Below, one piece after another: positions 45,871 to 54,859 of a stretch of DNA of 64,000 nt. Where the stretch lies: contig CALRNL020000008.1 in NCBI GenBank assembly GCA_943369525.1, positions 62,001-126,000 on the forward strand, written 5' to 3'. Positions within the stretch are counted from its first letter, which is position 1. Every line of letters starts with the position of its first letter. The notes beneath the pieces were generated by a model. It was not told where the DNA came from. It ran no database searches and worked only from the letters and a program-made list of their open reading frames with translations. The translations under genes were made by a program, and so were the position numbers. This stretch comes from BAIKAL-G1 sp943369525. GTDB lineage: Bacteria; Cyanobacteriota; Cyanobacteriia; PCC-6307; Cyanobiaceae.

Positions 45871-47172
45871 ATGACACCACCCCAACCCAACTCTCTGCTC
45901 CCCCCAGGCAGGCCCGGCTTGCCTGGGCTGTCGGCCCTGCAGCAATACATGATCGTGACGGCCAACTACTGGGCCTTCACGCTGACCGATGGGGCCTTGC
46001 GCATGCTGGTGGTGTTCCACTTCCATGGGCTCGGATACAGCACGTTTGAAATTGCCCTGCTGTTTCTCTTCTATGAGTTCTTTGGGGTGCTGACCAACCT
46101 CTATGGCGGCTGGCTGGGGGGGAGGTTCGGCCTGCGCCTCACCCTTTGGACGGGCACCCTGATGCAGGTCGCCGCCCTGCTGATGCTGATCCCGGTGGCC
46201 GACAGCTGGCCGAAATGGTGGAGTGTGGCCTACGTGATGGTGGCCCAGGCCATCAGTGGCATTGCTAAGGATCTCAACAAGATGGGCGCCAAAAGTGCCA
46301 TCAAGACGGTGGTCCCTGAAACGCCAGGCGATCAGCAGCAAGGCGAGCAGCAACTCTTTCGCTGGGTGGCCCTCCTCACCGGTTCCAAGAACGCCCTCAA
46401 GGGGGTGGGCTTCTTCCTCGGTGGTGTGTTGCTTACCACGATCGGCTTCAACGCGGCCGTGGCGGCGATGGCCGCCGGCCTACTACTGGCCTTTTGCGGC
46501 ACCCTGGTGCTGCCGGCCGACATGGGCCGCATGAAGCAAAAACCCCAATTCAGTGCCCTGTTCTCCAAGAGCCGCGGCATCAATCTCCTTTCCTTGGCGC
46601 GCTTCTTTCTGTTCGGCGCCCGCGATGTCTGGTTCGTGGTGGCCCTGCCGGTCTTCCTCGAAGCCGCCCTGGGTTGGAAGTTTTGGGAAGTGGGCGGCTT
46701 CATGGGCCTCTGGGTCATTGGCTACGGCATCGTGCAGGGCTCAGCTCCAGTCCTGCGTCGGGCCTGGGGCCAAAGCGCCGCTCCGGGCGTCTCGGCGGTT
46801 CAGTTTTGGAGTGCCGTGCTCACAGCGATCCCAGCCCTGATTGCCATGGCACTCTGGCGTCAGGTGGGCAATCCAGGTTTGGCTGTTGTCGTCGGCCTGG
46901 CGGTGTTCGGCGTGGTGTTCGCCATGAATTCCTCGATTCATAGCTACATGATCCTGGCCTACACCGATGCTGAATCGGTGAGCCTCAATGTGGGCTTCTA
47001 TTACATGGCCAATGCCGCGGGTCGCCTCGTCGGCACCCTTCTCTCAGGAGCCCTCTTTGTGGTTGGCGGGATGCAGGCCTGCCTGGCGGCCTCTGCGTTG
47101 ATGGTGGCAGCGGCCTTTATGGTCAGCACCCGGTTGCCCAATCCGCCAAGACACCTACAACCTGTGAGCTAA
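45871..47172 (+). CDS. arsJ: Organoarsenical efflux permease ArsJ (major facilitator superfamily)
   Basis: ArsJ exports 1-arseno-3-phosphoglycerate, which then breaks down outside to arsenate. The protein of 433 residues is a predicted 12-helix MFS carrier with the ArsJ-type blocks NYWAFTLTDGALRMLVVFHF, LLFLFYEFFGVLTNLYGGWL, then GIAKDLNKMGAKSAIKTVVP, LLTGSKNALKGVGFFLGG and FLFGARDVWFVVALPVFL. The ATG at 45871 follows the GAPDH stop by 45 bp, so the two are one operon under the arsR-region operator. No gene follows on the same strand for some distance. Confidence 0.96.
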   Translation: MTPPQPNSLLPPGRPGLPGLSALQQYMIVTANYWAFTLTDGALRMLVVFHFHGLGYSTFEIALLFLFYEFFGVLTNLYGGWLGGRFGLRLTLWTGTLMQVAALLMLIPVADSWPKWWSVAYVMVAQAISGIAKDLNKMGAKSAIKTVVPETPGDQQQGEQQLFRWVALLTGSKNALKGVGFFLGGVLLTTIGFNAAVAAMAAGLLLAFCGTLVLPADMGRMKQKPQFSALFSKSRGINLLSLARFFLFGARDVWFVVALPVFLEAALGWKFWEVGGFMGLWVIGYGIVQGSAPVLRRAWGQSAAPGVSAVQFWSAVLTAIPALIAMALWRQVGNPGLAVVVGLAVFGVVFAMNSSIHSYMILAYTDAESVSLNVGFYYMANAAGRLVGTLLSGALFVVGGMQACLAASALMVAAAFMVSTRLPNPPRHLQPVS

Positions 47173-47226
47173 AGGCACCAGTAATAGCATTTTCAACTAT
47201 TGGAATTGAAACCCATGGCCGGCATT

Positions 47227-47250
47227 CCTCATTGAGATTAGATCATGAGG
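47227..47250 (+). terminator. Possible hairpin downstream of arsJ
   Basis: Arms cctcat (47227-47232) and atgagg (47245-47250) can pair around a 12-base loop. No clear T-tract follows, so this is weak. Confidence 0.3.
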
Positions 47251-47309
47251 CAGCTGAACCAACTGGCAAGCCTTTTCAGCGCATTAGCGCCAACTAGCTG
47301 CCGACAACG

Positions 47310-47586
47310 CAGGTGATCCCATCCACGTCTGCCATTTCCGCGATTGGAAGGGATCGGTCGATGGGACCCAGCTGGATGGCGATGGCCTCAAGAACTACGC
47401 CAAGCTCTGCGGCTGGACTCTGGCCAAGGGCCATGCCAGAAGCGGCGATCGGCGAGCTAGGGCGGTTCATTTCGATGAACAAAAGCGCTTTGTCGAGGGG
47501 TTCTGGAGCAGGCGACCCAGCATGGAGAACTGGCCGGGGCAGACCACAAGAGCTTTGGGGAAGCCGTTGCCAAGGGTGACAGCTAG
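47310..47586 (+). pseudogene. 3'-terminal relic of a DUF2252 gene
   Basis: Forward-frame translation from about 47325 gives HFRDWKGSVDGTQLDGDGLK, then NYAKLCGWTLAKGHARSGDR. It matches the C-terminal part of the intact DUF2252 protein at 55461-56792 (HFRDWKGSVDLSRLDEDGLS, CAWTLAKAHARSGDR). After a frame change it continues FDEQKRFVEGF, then EQATQHGELAGADHKSFGEA, and ends at TAG 47584-47586, in register with the family C-terminus. The first three quarters of the gene are missing and at least two frameshifts are present, so it is not functional. Confidence 0.8.
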
Positions 47587-47597
47587 GCAGGGAGGCC

Positions 47598-49151
47598 CTA
47601 GGCCCGGGCCCCCTGCTCAAGGCGCCGCTGCTGGTGGCCGATCACCAGCAACAGCAGGCTGATCGCGCCGAGCAATCCCACCACCAGGGCTGCCACAAGC
47701 AGGGTGCCCGCCAGGCCACTGGCGTAGGTGTCGGTCATCACCTCGATGGCCTTGGCCGGCAGGTCTTTGGCATGGCTCAGCATGCCGCTGCCCAGGACTG
47801 CCCGCACCTTGGCTTCGAGTTCGGAACTCCAAACGGTTGTGGAGCCCAGCCTCAGCACCTGTTCATGCAGGTTGGCGGATCCGAAGCCATCCACCATCGC
47901 ACCGCTGGCGGCGAAACCCAAGGCGAAACCAAACTGTCCGGTGGTGGTGCGGAAGGCCGTGACGGGGCCGAGAGAGCCCGAAGGAGCCTCCTGGACGAAC
48001 AACGCCGATTCGGGCACGGTGATAAAGGCCAGTCCACTGCCCACCAGCACCATCGGCATCACCAGGGAGCCATAGGAGCTGTCGGCGCGGATCGCGGCAA
48101 ACCACAGCAGCCCGAGTACGAGAGACACGATCCCACCAGCCATCAGCTGGGTGGTGCGGCGACTTGACCCCATCAGCCGGCCCGCCGGCACAGCGCCAAC
48201 GGCAAAACAAACGAGTAGGGGGAGCTGGGCCAGGGCCACCTGACTGGTGCTGAAGTGCTGCACCAGCTGCCAGAAGTTGCTCGTCTGGAGCTGCACCACG
48301 GCCCAGGCGAAGTTAGACGCGATGGCGCTCCCGATTGCCGCAGCGAAACAACCACGGCGGTATAGAGCAACAGGGAAGATCGGCTGCTGACGGCTGCGCT
48401 CGATCAGCAGATGCACGCCGAACAGCACCACGCCAGACAGGACTGGCACCAGGAACTGGGTAGAGGTCAAGCCGTTGACGGCGTGACTCACGCCGCTCAA
48501 AAAGAGCACCATCGCCCCAGCGATGCTGATCAGTCCTGGCCAATCGGCCCTGAGCTTGGGGTTGGCGGGCATCTCCGGCAAAAGCAAAGGCACCAACGGC
48601 AGGCAGACCATGGCGAGCAGGGGCACCAGGCCCAGGGCCAGGCGCCAGCTGTGATTGGCCAAGAGGCCACCCAAGAGCGAGCCGGCGATAAAGCCAGCGA
48701 TAATCAGGAGGTTCCATAGACCCAAAGCCTTGCCCAGCTGGTCGGGACGGCTCACGACGCTGACGGCCGCAAAGGACAGCACGAGCACAGCACCGACGGC
48801 GATGCCGGCCAGGGCACGACCCATCAGAAACAGGCCTGCATGGGGCGCCGCCATGGCGATGCCATCACCGGCAATCGCTAGGAGCAAGGCGGCCATCAAC
48901 ACCTGACGGCGCTCCAGGCGATCGCCGAGGAAGCCCATCAGCAACACGGTGGCAGCCTGAGCCAGGGCGGAGATGCTGGCTGCCAGGGCCAAGGAGGCGC
49001 CCTGCATTTCAAAGGCTTGACCGGCCTTCACCAGGACTGTGTTGGCCACACTCGGGTCGATCAGTTGCAGGCTGGCCAAAACACCGAGGAAGGGCACCGC
49101 CAGGGCTCGGGTGGGTTGAGCTTTCATGGGGTGATCACTAAAGGTAGTCAT
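47598..49151 (-). CDS. MFS transporter, DHA2/EmrB-QacA-like drug exporter
   Basis: This inner-membrane protein of 517 residues probably has 14 helices and exports small toxic molecules using protons. The loop GFLGDRLERRQVLM matches MFS motif A, and GLWNLLIIAGFIAGSLLGGL matches motif C-like antiporter helices; the C-terminal half repeats the fold. A second Met (MKAQPTRAL at about residue 9) could be the start. It lies just past the DUF2252 relic and beside a GH63-like gene on the same strand. The substrate is unknown, and it stands outside the ars operon. Confidence 0.88.
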   Translation of the reverse strand: MTTFSDHPMKAQPTRALAVPFLGVLASLQLIDPSVANTVLVKAGQAFEMQGASLALAASISALAQAATVLLMGFLGDRLERRQVLMAALLLAIAGDGIAMAAPHAGLFLMGRALAGIAVGAVLVLSFAAVSVVSRPDQLGKALGLWNLLIIAGFIAGSLLGGLLANHSWRLALGLVPLLAMVCLPLVPLLLPEMPANPKLRADWPGLISIAGAMVLFLSGVSHAVNGLTSTQFLVPVLSGVVLFGVHLLIERSRQQPIFPVALYRRGCFAAAIGSAIASNFAWAVVQLQTSNFWQLVQHFSTSQVALAQLPLLVCFAVGAVPAGRLMGSSRRTTQLMAGGIVSLVLGLLWFAAIRADSSYGSLVMPMVLVGSGLAFITVPESALFVQEAPSGSLGPVTAFRTTTGQFGFALGFAASGAMVDGFGSANLHEQVLRLGSTTVWSSELEAKVRAVLGSGMLSHAKDLPAKAIEVMTDTYASGLAGTLLVAALVVGLLGAISLLLLVIGHQQRRLEQGARA

Positions 49152-49266
49152 CAGCAGCAGCGGCTAACCGGCACTGCAGCCTGTTGTGCCTTAGCGCTTG
49201 AGGCGCCCGATTAGGCGTTGAAGAATCACCTTCACAGGCAGGTTCAGGCAGCTGCAAAACTCTGGC

Positions 49267-52011
49267 TCAGCGGTCGCCCTGGTGCACTTGAGGCGCTGGT
49301 CCCGTAGGGCCACGGGCCAACAGGCTGTCCTGGGTATTAACGGCGAAATAGTGGGTCAAATTAACGACCAGACCACTCCAGCCGGTCTGGTGGCTGGCGC
49401 CAATCCCGGCCCCATTGTCACCATGGAAGTACTCATAAAACAGGAGATAATCCTGCCAGTTCGGGTCGCTCTGGAAGGTCTGCTGGTTGCCAAAGACTGG
49501 TCTTACACCTTCAGCATTGCGTGTGAAAATGGAGACGAGCCTGTGGGCTAGTTGCTCGGCGATCTCATAGAGGTTTGCCAACTGACCGCTGCCGGTTGGG
49601 AATTCAACCTGGAAGTCTTTGCCGTAATAACAGAAGTAGACAATCAAGGAGCGAACAATCATGACGTTGACTGGCATCCAGATCGGACCGCGCCAGTTGC
49701 TGTTGCCGCCGAACAGGCCTGAATCGGACTCGGCCGGCAGGTATTGGACAACGAACTCCTGGTGATTATGGGAAAAGCGATAGGGTTCACTCTCGTGCCG
49801 TTTTGAGATCGAGCGAATACCAAAGTCTCCGAGGAACTCATCGGGATCGAGCATGATCTTCAGCACGCGGCGAAAATTGGTCTCATCGAGAGCCGACATC
49901 ATGTGCCGGTCGGCATACCCCTTGAGTCTCGCATCGTGAAAAGAACTTTGCAGATCTGGAAATCTGTTCTGGAGCCCAAATAACAGATCATTGAGCTCAG
50001 GCAGCCTCTCCATGACATCTTGCTCGAAAACCTGGACGGCACACAGGGGAATCAGTCCGACCATGGACCTGACTTTCAGGCGTGTTGAGCTGCCGTCGTT
50101 TTTGCGGAGTACATCATAGAAAAAGCCATCCTGCTCATCCCACATGCTCGCGCTCGCATTGGGATTGACCATTGCATGGGCGATTGCGAGAAATTGCCTC
50201 ATGAACTTGGCTGGGTAATCGCGATAGGTATTATCTTTCCGGGCTAGCTCCACAGAGATTTGCACCATGGTCTGGGCAAATAAGGCCATCCAGGCCGTGC
50301 CATCAGCTTGCTCCAGGCTGCCGCCCATCTCTGGTGATTCAGTGCGGTCAAAAATGCCAATATTATCGAGACCAAGGAAGCCGCCTTGAAACACATTATT
50401 GCCATTGGCATCTTTTCGATTCAACCACCAAGTAAAGTTGATGAGAAGCTTGTGAAAGCTTTCTTTTAGCCACTGATGATCAGCCTTGTCATGGAGTGTC
50501 GCATCGGCTAGGTAGACATTGAAAGTCGCCCAGGCATGCACAGGTGGGTTGACATCGCCGAAGTTCCACTCATAGGCTGGAATTTGCCCATTAGGGTGCA
50601 GGTACCGACTGCTCAGCATCAAGCTGAGCTGTCGCTTGGCGAAACTTGGATCGACAAAGACAAAAGTGGTTGCGTGAAAGGCCAGATCCCAGGCCGCGTA
50701 CCAGGGATACTCCCATTTGTCTGGCATGGAAATGACATCACTGTTGCTCATGTGATGCCACTGCTGATTCCTAAAACCCGGTTCTTGATGGGAACCCAGG
50801 GGATCAATGCCCCGCTGCTGCAGCCAGGGCGCAATGTCATAGTTGTAGAACTGTTTGGACCACAACATCCCAGCCATCGCCTGCCTGAACACCAGCTTTT
50901 GCTCAGCGCTAAATCCAGTTGGCATCACCCTGGCGTAAAAGTCATCGCACTCTTGCTTTCTGCGATCCAAGATCTGATTGAAATCGTGATAGGCAGAGTC
51001 ATCTTGTGTTTCAGGCGTTGACTTTGTCAGTCGCAACTTGATGATGGTTGAGGCATGGGCACCAATCGTGAGGTTGTAAATCGCCGAAGCCTTCGTGCCC
51101 TGCTGGGATGGGTTAACAGCTGCCGCCTCGCCATGAACGACGTAGCGGTTGATGCCGCATTTGGTGTAAGGGGATTGGTTCGGTTGTTGGAAAATGACTT
51201 CTGTGTTCGTTTCGTTCTCCGTCAACACCAATTCATCTGCCCCGTTGCATTGCAGCGAGAAATCGCCAAGGTCGGGATGGGTTGCATGGAGTCTCGCTTG
51301 GCCTGACTGGGAGGGCTTCGTCTTAATCAAGGGTTTCGGGCTGCTCCCCTGATCCCAGGTATTGCGAAACCAGAGGGTTGGCAAGACGGCGAGCTTGGCC
51401 GTTTGGTTGGAACGATTGTGCACCGTGATCTGGATCAGCAGATCCTCTGGTCCAGCCTTGGCATAGTCGACTTCGACGTCACAGTATTCATTGTTGTCGA
51501 AGATCCCCGTGTCGATCAGCTCATATTCCGGCTCCAGGCGTGAACGGCTGCGATTGGTAGCGACAAGGTCGTCATAGGGATAGGCATTGAGCGGATATTT
51601 GTAGAGGTAACGCATGTAGGAATGCGTTGGTGTTGAGTCTAGGTAGTAGTAATATTCTTTGACGTCTTCGCCATGGTTTCCCTCACTATTGGTGAGGCCA
51701 AAGAGGCGCTCCTTGATGATTGGATCTTTGCCATTCCAGAGCGCCAAGGCGAAGCACAGCAGCTGGCGGTCATCGCTGATGCCTGCCAAGCCATCTTCTC
51801 CCCATTGGTAGGCACGGGATCTTGCCTGATCATGACTGAAGGATTCCCAGGCATTGCCATCGGGGCTATCGTCTTCGCGCACCGTGCCCCATTGCCTTTC
51901 GCTCAGATAGGAGCCCCACTTGCGCCACGGATTGAGGCCCTCGTTGGCCTCCCTTAAGCGTTGATGTTCGGCCGTCTGATCCGGAGCGAGTTGGCCAGCA
52001 GACGTTGCCAC
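49267..52011 (-). CDS. GH63-like glucosidase/mannosyl-oligosaccharide hydrolase family protein
   Basis: This large protein of 914 residues, taken from the GTG at 52011, begins with the family opening WGSYLSERQWGTVREDDSPD. It then contains HDQARSRAYQWGEDGLAGISD, and a central (alpha/alpha)6 toroid with WHHMSNSDVISMPDKWEYPW, AYEWNFGDVNPPVHAWATF and TAWMALFAQTMVQISVELAR. GNSNWRGPIWMPVNVM and the acidic region near the end match family GH63 relatives of unknown bacterial substrate. No signal peptide is seen, so it is probably cytoplasmic, perhaps acting on glucosylglycerol, mannosylglycerate or storage glycans. AT-richer composition than the neighbours suggests transfer. The open frame runs to 52242. 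Confidence 0.85.
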   Translation of the reverse strand: MATSAGQLAPDQTAEHQRLREANEGLNPWRKWGSYLSERQWGTVREDDSPDGNAWESFSHDQARSRAYQWGEDGLAGISDDRQLLCFALALWNGKDPIIKERLFGLTNSEGNHGEDVKEYYYYLDSTPTHSYMRYLYKYPLNAYPYDDLVATNRSRSRLEPEYELIDTGIFDNNEYCDVEVDYAKAGPEDLLIQITVHNRSNQTAKLAVLPTLWFRNTWDQGSSPKPLIKTKPSQSGQARLHATHPDLGDFSLQCNGADELVLTENETNTEVIFQQPNQSPYTKCGINRYVVHGEAAAVNPSQQGTKASAIYNLTIGAHASTIIKLRLTKSTPETQDDSAYHDFNQILDRRKQECDDFYARVMPTGFSAEQKLVFRQAMAGMLWSKQFYNYDIAPWLQQRGIDPLGSHQEPGFRNQQWHHMSNSDVISMPDKWEYPWYAAWDLAFHATTFVFVDPSFAKRQLSLMLSSRYLHPNGQIPAYEWNFGDVNPPVHAWATFNVYLADATLHDKADHQWLKESFHKLLINFTWWLNRKDANGNNVFQGGFLGLDNIGIFDRTESPEMGGSLEQADGTAWMALFAQTMVQISVELARKDNTYRDYPAKFMRQFLAIAHAMVNPNASASMWDEQDGFFYDVLRKNDGSSTRLKVRSMVGLIPLCAVQVFEQDVMERLPELNDLLFGLQNRFPDLQSSFHDARLKGYADRHMMSALDETNFRRVLKIMLDPDEFLGDFGIRSISKRHESEPYRFSHNHQEFVVQYLPAESDSGLFGGNSNWRGPIWMPVNVMIVRSLIVYFCYYGKDFQVEFPTGSGQLANLYEIAEQLAHRLVSIFTRNAEGVRPVFGNQQTFQSDPNWQDYLLFYEYFHGDNGAGIGASHQTGWSGLVVNLTHYFAVNTQDSLLARGPTGPAPQVHQGDR

Positions 52012-52332
52012 GGAATCGATGCGAGTTGGGGTGGAAAAGGAATGGCGGCGAGGTCCAGCCGGATCTAACGCATTCCTTCCCGAGGCATTTTTGCATCCGA
52101 AGCTGCGGCACCTCCCATCCCCGTCATGGCTTGGCGACAGCAGCCAGGGCACCCCTGCTGGGACGCCCCAAGGCGCTGACGCGGGACCAGGCGATCGAGC
52201 TGTTGGCCCAGAAACGGCAACAGGGTTGGCGGGCCTGTCCACTCAGGGGATCCCACCCCAGCCGCCTCGGGCTTAAGGGAGTCCGCCGTTGCCGGATCGG
52301 CCCGCCAGGATGGGGATACCCGTGGTCACCCG
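52012..52332. other. Intergenic stretch with possible broken coding sequence
   Basis: No intact gene is seen. On the plus strand a short stretch (about 52150-52230) translates as GRPKALTRDQAIELLAQKRQ, reminiscent of a resolvase/transposase HTH, then degenerates. This is too short to call. Confidence 0.35.
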
Positions 52333-52575
52333 GTGCTTCTGAACCCCTTCTTCCCATTCAGCACCTCCAAGCTGCTCGCCTTGAAGGCCACCGTGCTGCT
52401 GCTGATCACCCTGCTGATCAAGGCCAGGATTCAGATCGCGGCCGGATCAGCCATTGGTATTTTTCTGCTGCTGTTGCAGACGCTGGTGGTCCTGGCCATC
52501 AGCGGCGGTCTTGGATTGGCTGCCGGTGGGGCCGCCCTCGTCGCCACCCAACGACGCCGCACTGCCACCGCCTGA
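52333..52575 (+). CDS. Small two-helix membrane protein
   Basis: This protein of 80 residues starts at a GTG (52333). It has two hydrophobic helices (about 13-29, LLALKATVLLLITLLIK, and 36-70, IAAGSAIGIFLLLLQTLVVL and following) joined by a short polar loop, with a basic C-terminus QRRRTATA. No family is recognised. The downstream NUDIX gene begins 10 bp after the stop, so the two may be co-transcribed. The hydrophobic pattern is unlike a chance frame, but no homologue can be named. Confidence 0.5.
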   Translation: MLLNPFFPFSTSKLLALKATVLLLITLLIKARIQIAAGSAIGIFLLLLQTLVVLAISGGLGLAAGGAALVATQRRRTATA

Positions 52576-52584
52576 AGCTGATTC

Positions 52585-53007
52585 ATGGCCGTTGAAGTTG
52601 CATTGGCGATGCTGCAGCGGGAGGGTCGCTGGCTGATCCAGCTGCGCGACGAGATCGCCACGATCGTCGCGCCCGGCTGCTGGGGACTCTTTGGCGGGCA
52701 CCTCGAACCGGGCGAAACGCCGGAGCAGGCGCTGCGGCGTGAGTTGCTGGAGGAAATCAGCTGGCAGCCTCCAGACCTTGAGCTGGTGATGGTGCATCCC
52801 ATCCACCGTCGTACGGCCCACGTGTTCCGGGGTGAGCTGTCCGTGCCGCTAGAGCAGTTGCAGCTGCTGGAGGGCCAGGACTTGGGCCTGGTGAGCCCAG
52901 AGGAACTCCTTTTGGGATCGATCTGGAGCACCAAGCTCGCCGCCCATCGCCCCCTCGCCGATGGACTGCTGGCGGTGATCCAGCACGTGATCACCAGGGC
53001 GGGCTGA
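52585..53007 (+). CDS. NUDIX hydrolase
   Basis: This protein of 140 residues has the NUDIX box with GGHLEPGETPEQALRRELLE followed by EIS, residues 37-59, including the catalytic EExxEE-type glutamates (REL-LEE). NUDIX enzymes cleave nucleoside diphosphates linked to another group X, removing damaged or excess nucleotides. The substrate cannot be predicted from the box alone. It starts at the ATG at 52585, after the small membrane protein gene. The protein is short, basically the single NUDIX fold. Confidence 0.92.
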   Translation: MAVEVALAMLQREGRWLIQLRDEIATIVAPGCWGLFGGHLEPGETPEQALRRELLEEISWQPPDLELVMVHPIHRRTAHVFRGELSVPLEQLQLLEGQDLGLVSPEELLLGSIWSTKLAAHRPLADGLLAVIQHVITRAG

Positions 53008-53167
53008 GCCCAGCAAAGTCAGGAACGTTGGCCCAGGGCGTTTGCCTGGTCAGCCGAGGTGCCTTCCCAAGGGGGTCGGACGGAAGGGAGCTGTGCGGTC
53101 CATATCCTTGGGATACAACAATTCGAGGGCTGGTAAGTCAGGCTGACCTCCTAATGAACCCACTGCC

Positions 53168-53386
53168 ATGGCCCATCGCCCCAGGCCAGCGAGGCAGCTC
53201 CCGCTGGAGCCGATCGACCCGGAGGGTTGGGACAAGGATCCTGGCCGGCCACTGGGTTTACGGCTGTTAGCGCTACTTGGCGCCCTCTCTTTCCTGGCCC
53301 TAGGCATCAGCAGCCTCCTGCCCATCCTGCAGCGCCAAGGCCCAGTCCCCGAGGGCAACGCCACCAAGAACCAGCCGCTCACTTGA
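53168..53386 (+). CDS. Small single-pass membrane protein, paralogue of the one at 58471
   Basis: This protein of 72 residues has a conserved cytoplasmic-side motif, IDPEGWDKDPGRPLGL (about 16-31), followed by one membrane helix (about 33-53, LLALLGALSFLALGISSLLP). It is clearly paralogous to the 74-residue protein at 58471-58695, which shares the same motif and helix end LALGISSLLP(I/M)LQR. Most nucleotide differences in the motif are at third codon positions, so selection on the protein is likely. The function is unknown. It lies alone between the NUDIX gene and the FUSC-type pseudogene. Confidence 0.7.
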   Translation: MAHRPRPARQLPLEPIDPEGWDKDPGRPLGLRLLALLGALSFLALGISSLLPILQRQGPVPEGNATKNQPLT

Positions 53387-53851
53387 GCAGCACCCTCGTT
53401 GCCGGCTAGTTCCTAGCGCCCCTGCGATCCAGTCCCCCACCCCCAGCCCTTCCGTAGCTGGACCAGCGCCGATCGCCCCAGAACCGGCAAGGCCCCGCAA
53501 AAAAGGCCCCATTCCTCGGCCGTTGCACCGATCAGGCCGGGCCGCTGGGCGGTCCTTGCAACAGCAGGCGGGGTGGGGCCCACGCCCGGTGGCCCAGGTC
53601 GTTGCTTCCATGGCGATCAGCAAGGCACCCAGCTGCGAAATCCACGCCCCGGTGATCCATGGCTATCCCGTACCCTTGGCCTACTGCGAAGCAGTTGGCA
53701 TCAAGGCCTTTGGCCATGGGCGCCTCGATGACACCCTGGGCCGTAGGGGTAAGCACGTCAAAAGGTCCGTTTCCTGCCCATGGCCCGTGCCCATGGGTTG
53801 GCCCACACTTGCAGGGCAGCACCAATCGCTTCGATGTCTGTCTGCTTCTCA
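53387..53851. other. Non-coding gap of about 465 bp
   Basis: No gene, RNA or clear regulatory site was recognised. Open frames are present on both strands but lack protein-like composition. This may be degraded coding sequence, as the neighbouring FUSC-type gene is also broken. Confidence 0.4.
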
Positions 53852-54859
53852 TCAACCTGCCACAATCCTTTCGGCTGATCGCGCGAAACGCTGCTCGATC
53901 GGATGGGCTAGGGCCATAAGTCCCAGGGCAATGGCGATGCCGAGGGCCGAGGCCAGGACGCGCCTATCAGCCATCAGCAGCAAAGTCTGGTTGCTGCTGT
54001 TGAACAGCACGATCGTGGCAGTGAGGGCCGTGAGCATCAAGGCACGATGGCCTTTCTTGACCGCGATCACGACGGTGATCACGCCGGCAGCGACGGCCGG
54101 AAGCGCAAGGGGCACGCTGCGGGGCAGGGCGAAGGCGAGTCCGATCACCAGCAGGACGCCGGCGAGGGTTCCTAGGGAGCGATGGAGCGCCACACTCCAG
54201 GAGTCTTTGACGAATGGCTGCAGCACAAGGAATGGCGTTAGGACTAGCCAGAGCCCGCTGGTGTGCTAGTGGTGCTGCAATGCGATTGGGGTGCTCACCA
54301 CGGTGGCGGTGGCCAGCATCACGCCGTGGGCGGCGCTCCGGCGCCAGCTGTGCGCCACTGCAAACGGGATCGGCGCTGGGGCGCCCTCCCTAGGCGACAC
54401 CAGCGTGGTCTGCAGCACGGTGGCCAAACTGCCGGACGCAAAAAAGGCGATGGCGAGCCGCACCACGTCGAAGGAGGCAGGACTGGCCGGTAGCGGACTA
54501 TTGGTAATCAAGATGCAGAGACTCACCACCAGCAGCCAGTACACCGGCTTCAACTGCCAGCGGCCGCTTAGGCCGAGGCCAAGGGCTGTACCCGTGAGCA
54601 CGATGGTGGCGAGTAGGGGATCGCTCTGGCTGTACACCGCCGCGACGGACAACACCGCCAAGCCCGTAACGCCCAGCAGAGCCTGACGGGCACCCAGCCT
54701 GGCGCAGACCACCAGGCTGGCCAGGCTGGCCAGACACAGCACGCCTCCGGCCTGATCAAGGTGGAAAAACCGGGCGATCAGCTCAGCTAAGGCAAGGGAA
54801 ATGATGACTACTACGGCTTGAAAGATGAGCCAGGCCCGGGGCTTGATTGAGGACATCAC
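53852..54859 (-). pseudogene. FUSC-family membrane protein interrupted by an in-frame TAG
   Basis: Two adjacent minus-strand frames are in the same register: 54266-54859 (197 residues) and 53852-54226 (124 residues), separated only by a TAG at 54266-54268. Read through, the junction gives VSTPIALQHH, stop, HTSGLWLVLTPFLVLQPFVK. This is a continuous fusaric-acid-resistance/FUSC-like helix and loop. The N-terminal half has about four helices and the C-terminal half about three, as in two-part FUSC proteins (aromatic-acid or drug efflux). A single base change or sequencing error may have broken it. The C-terminal half alone would lack its own obvious start site. Confidence 0.75.

Noticed and set aside
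53531..53855. Minus-strand frame of 107 codons in the gap after the small membrane protein
   Set aside because: The composition is not protein-like and no start context or family is seen.
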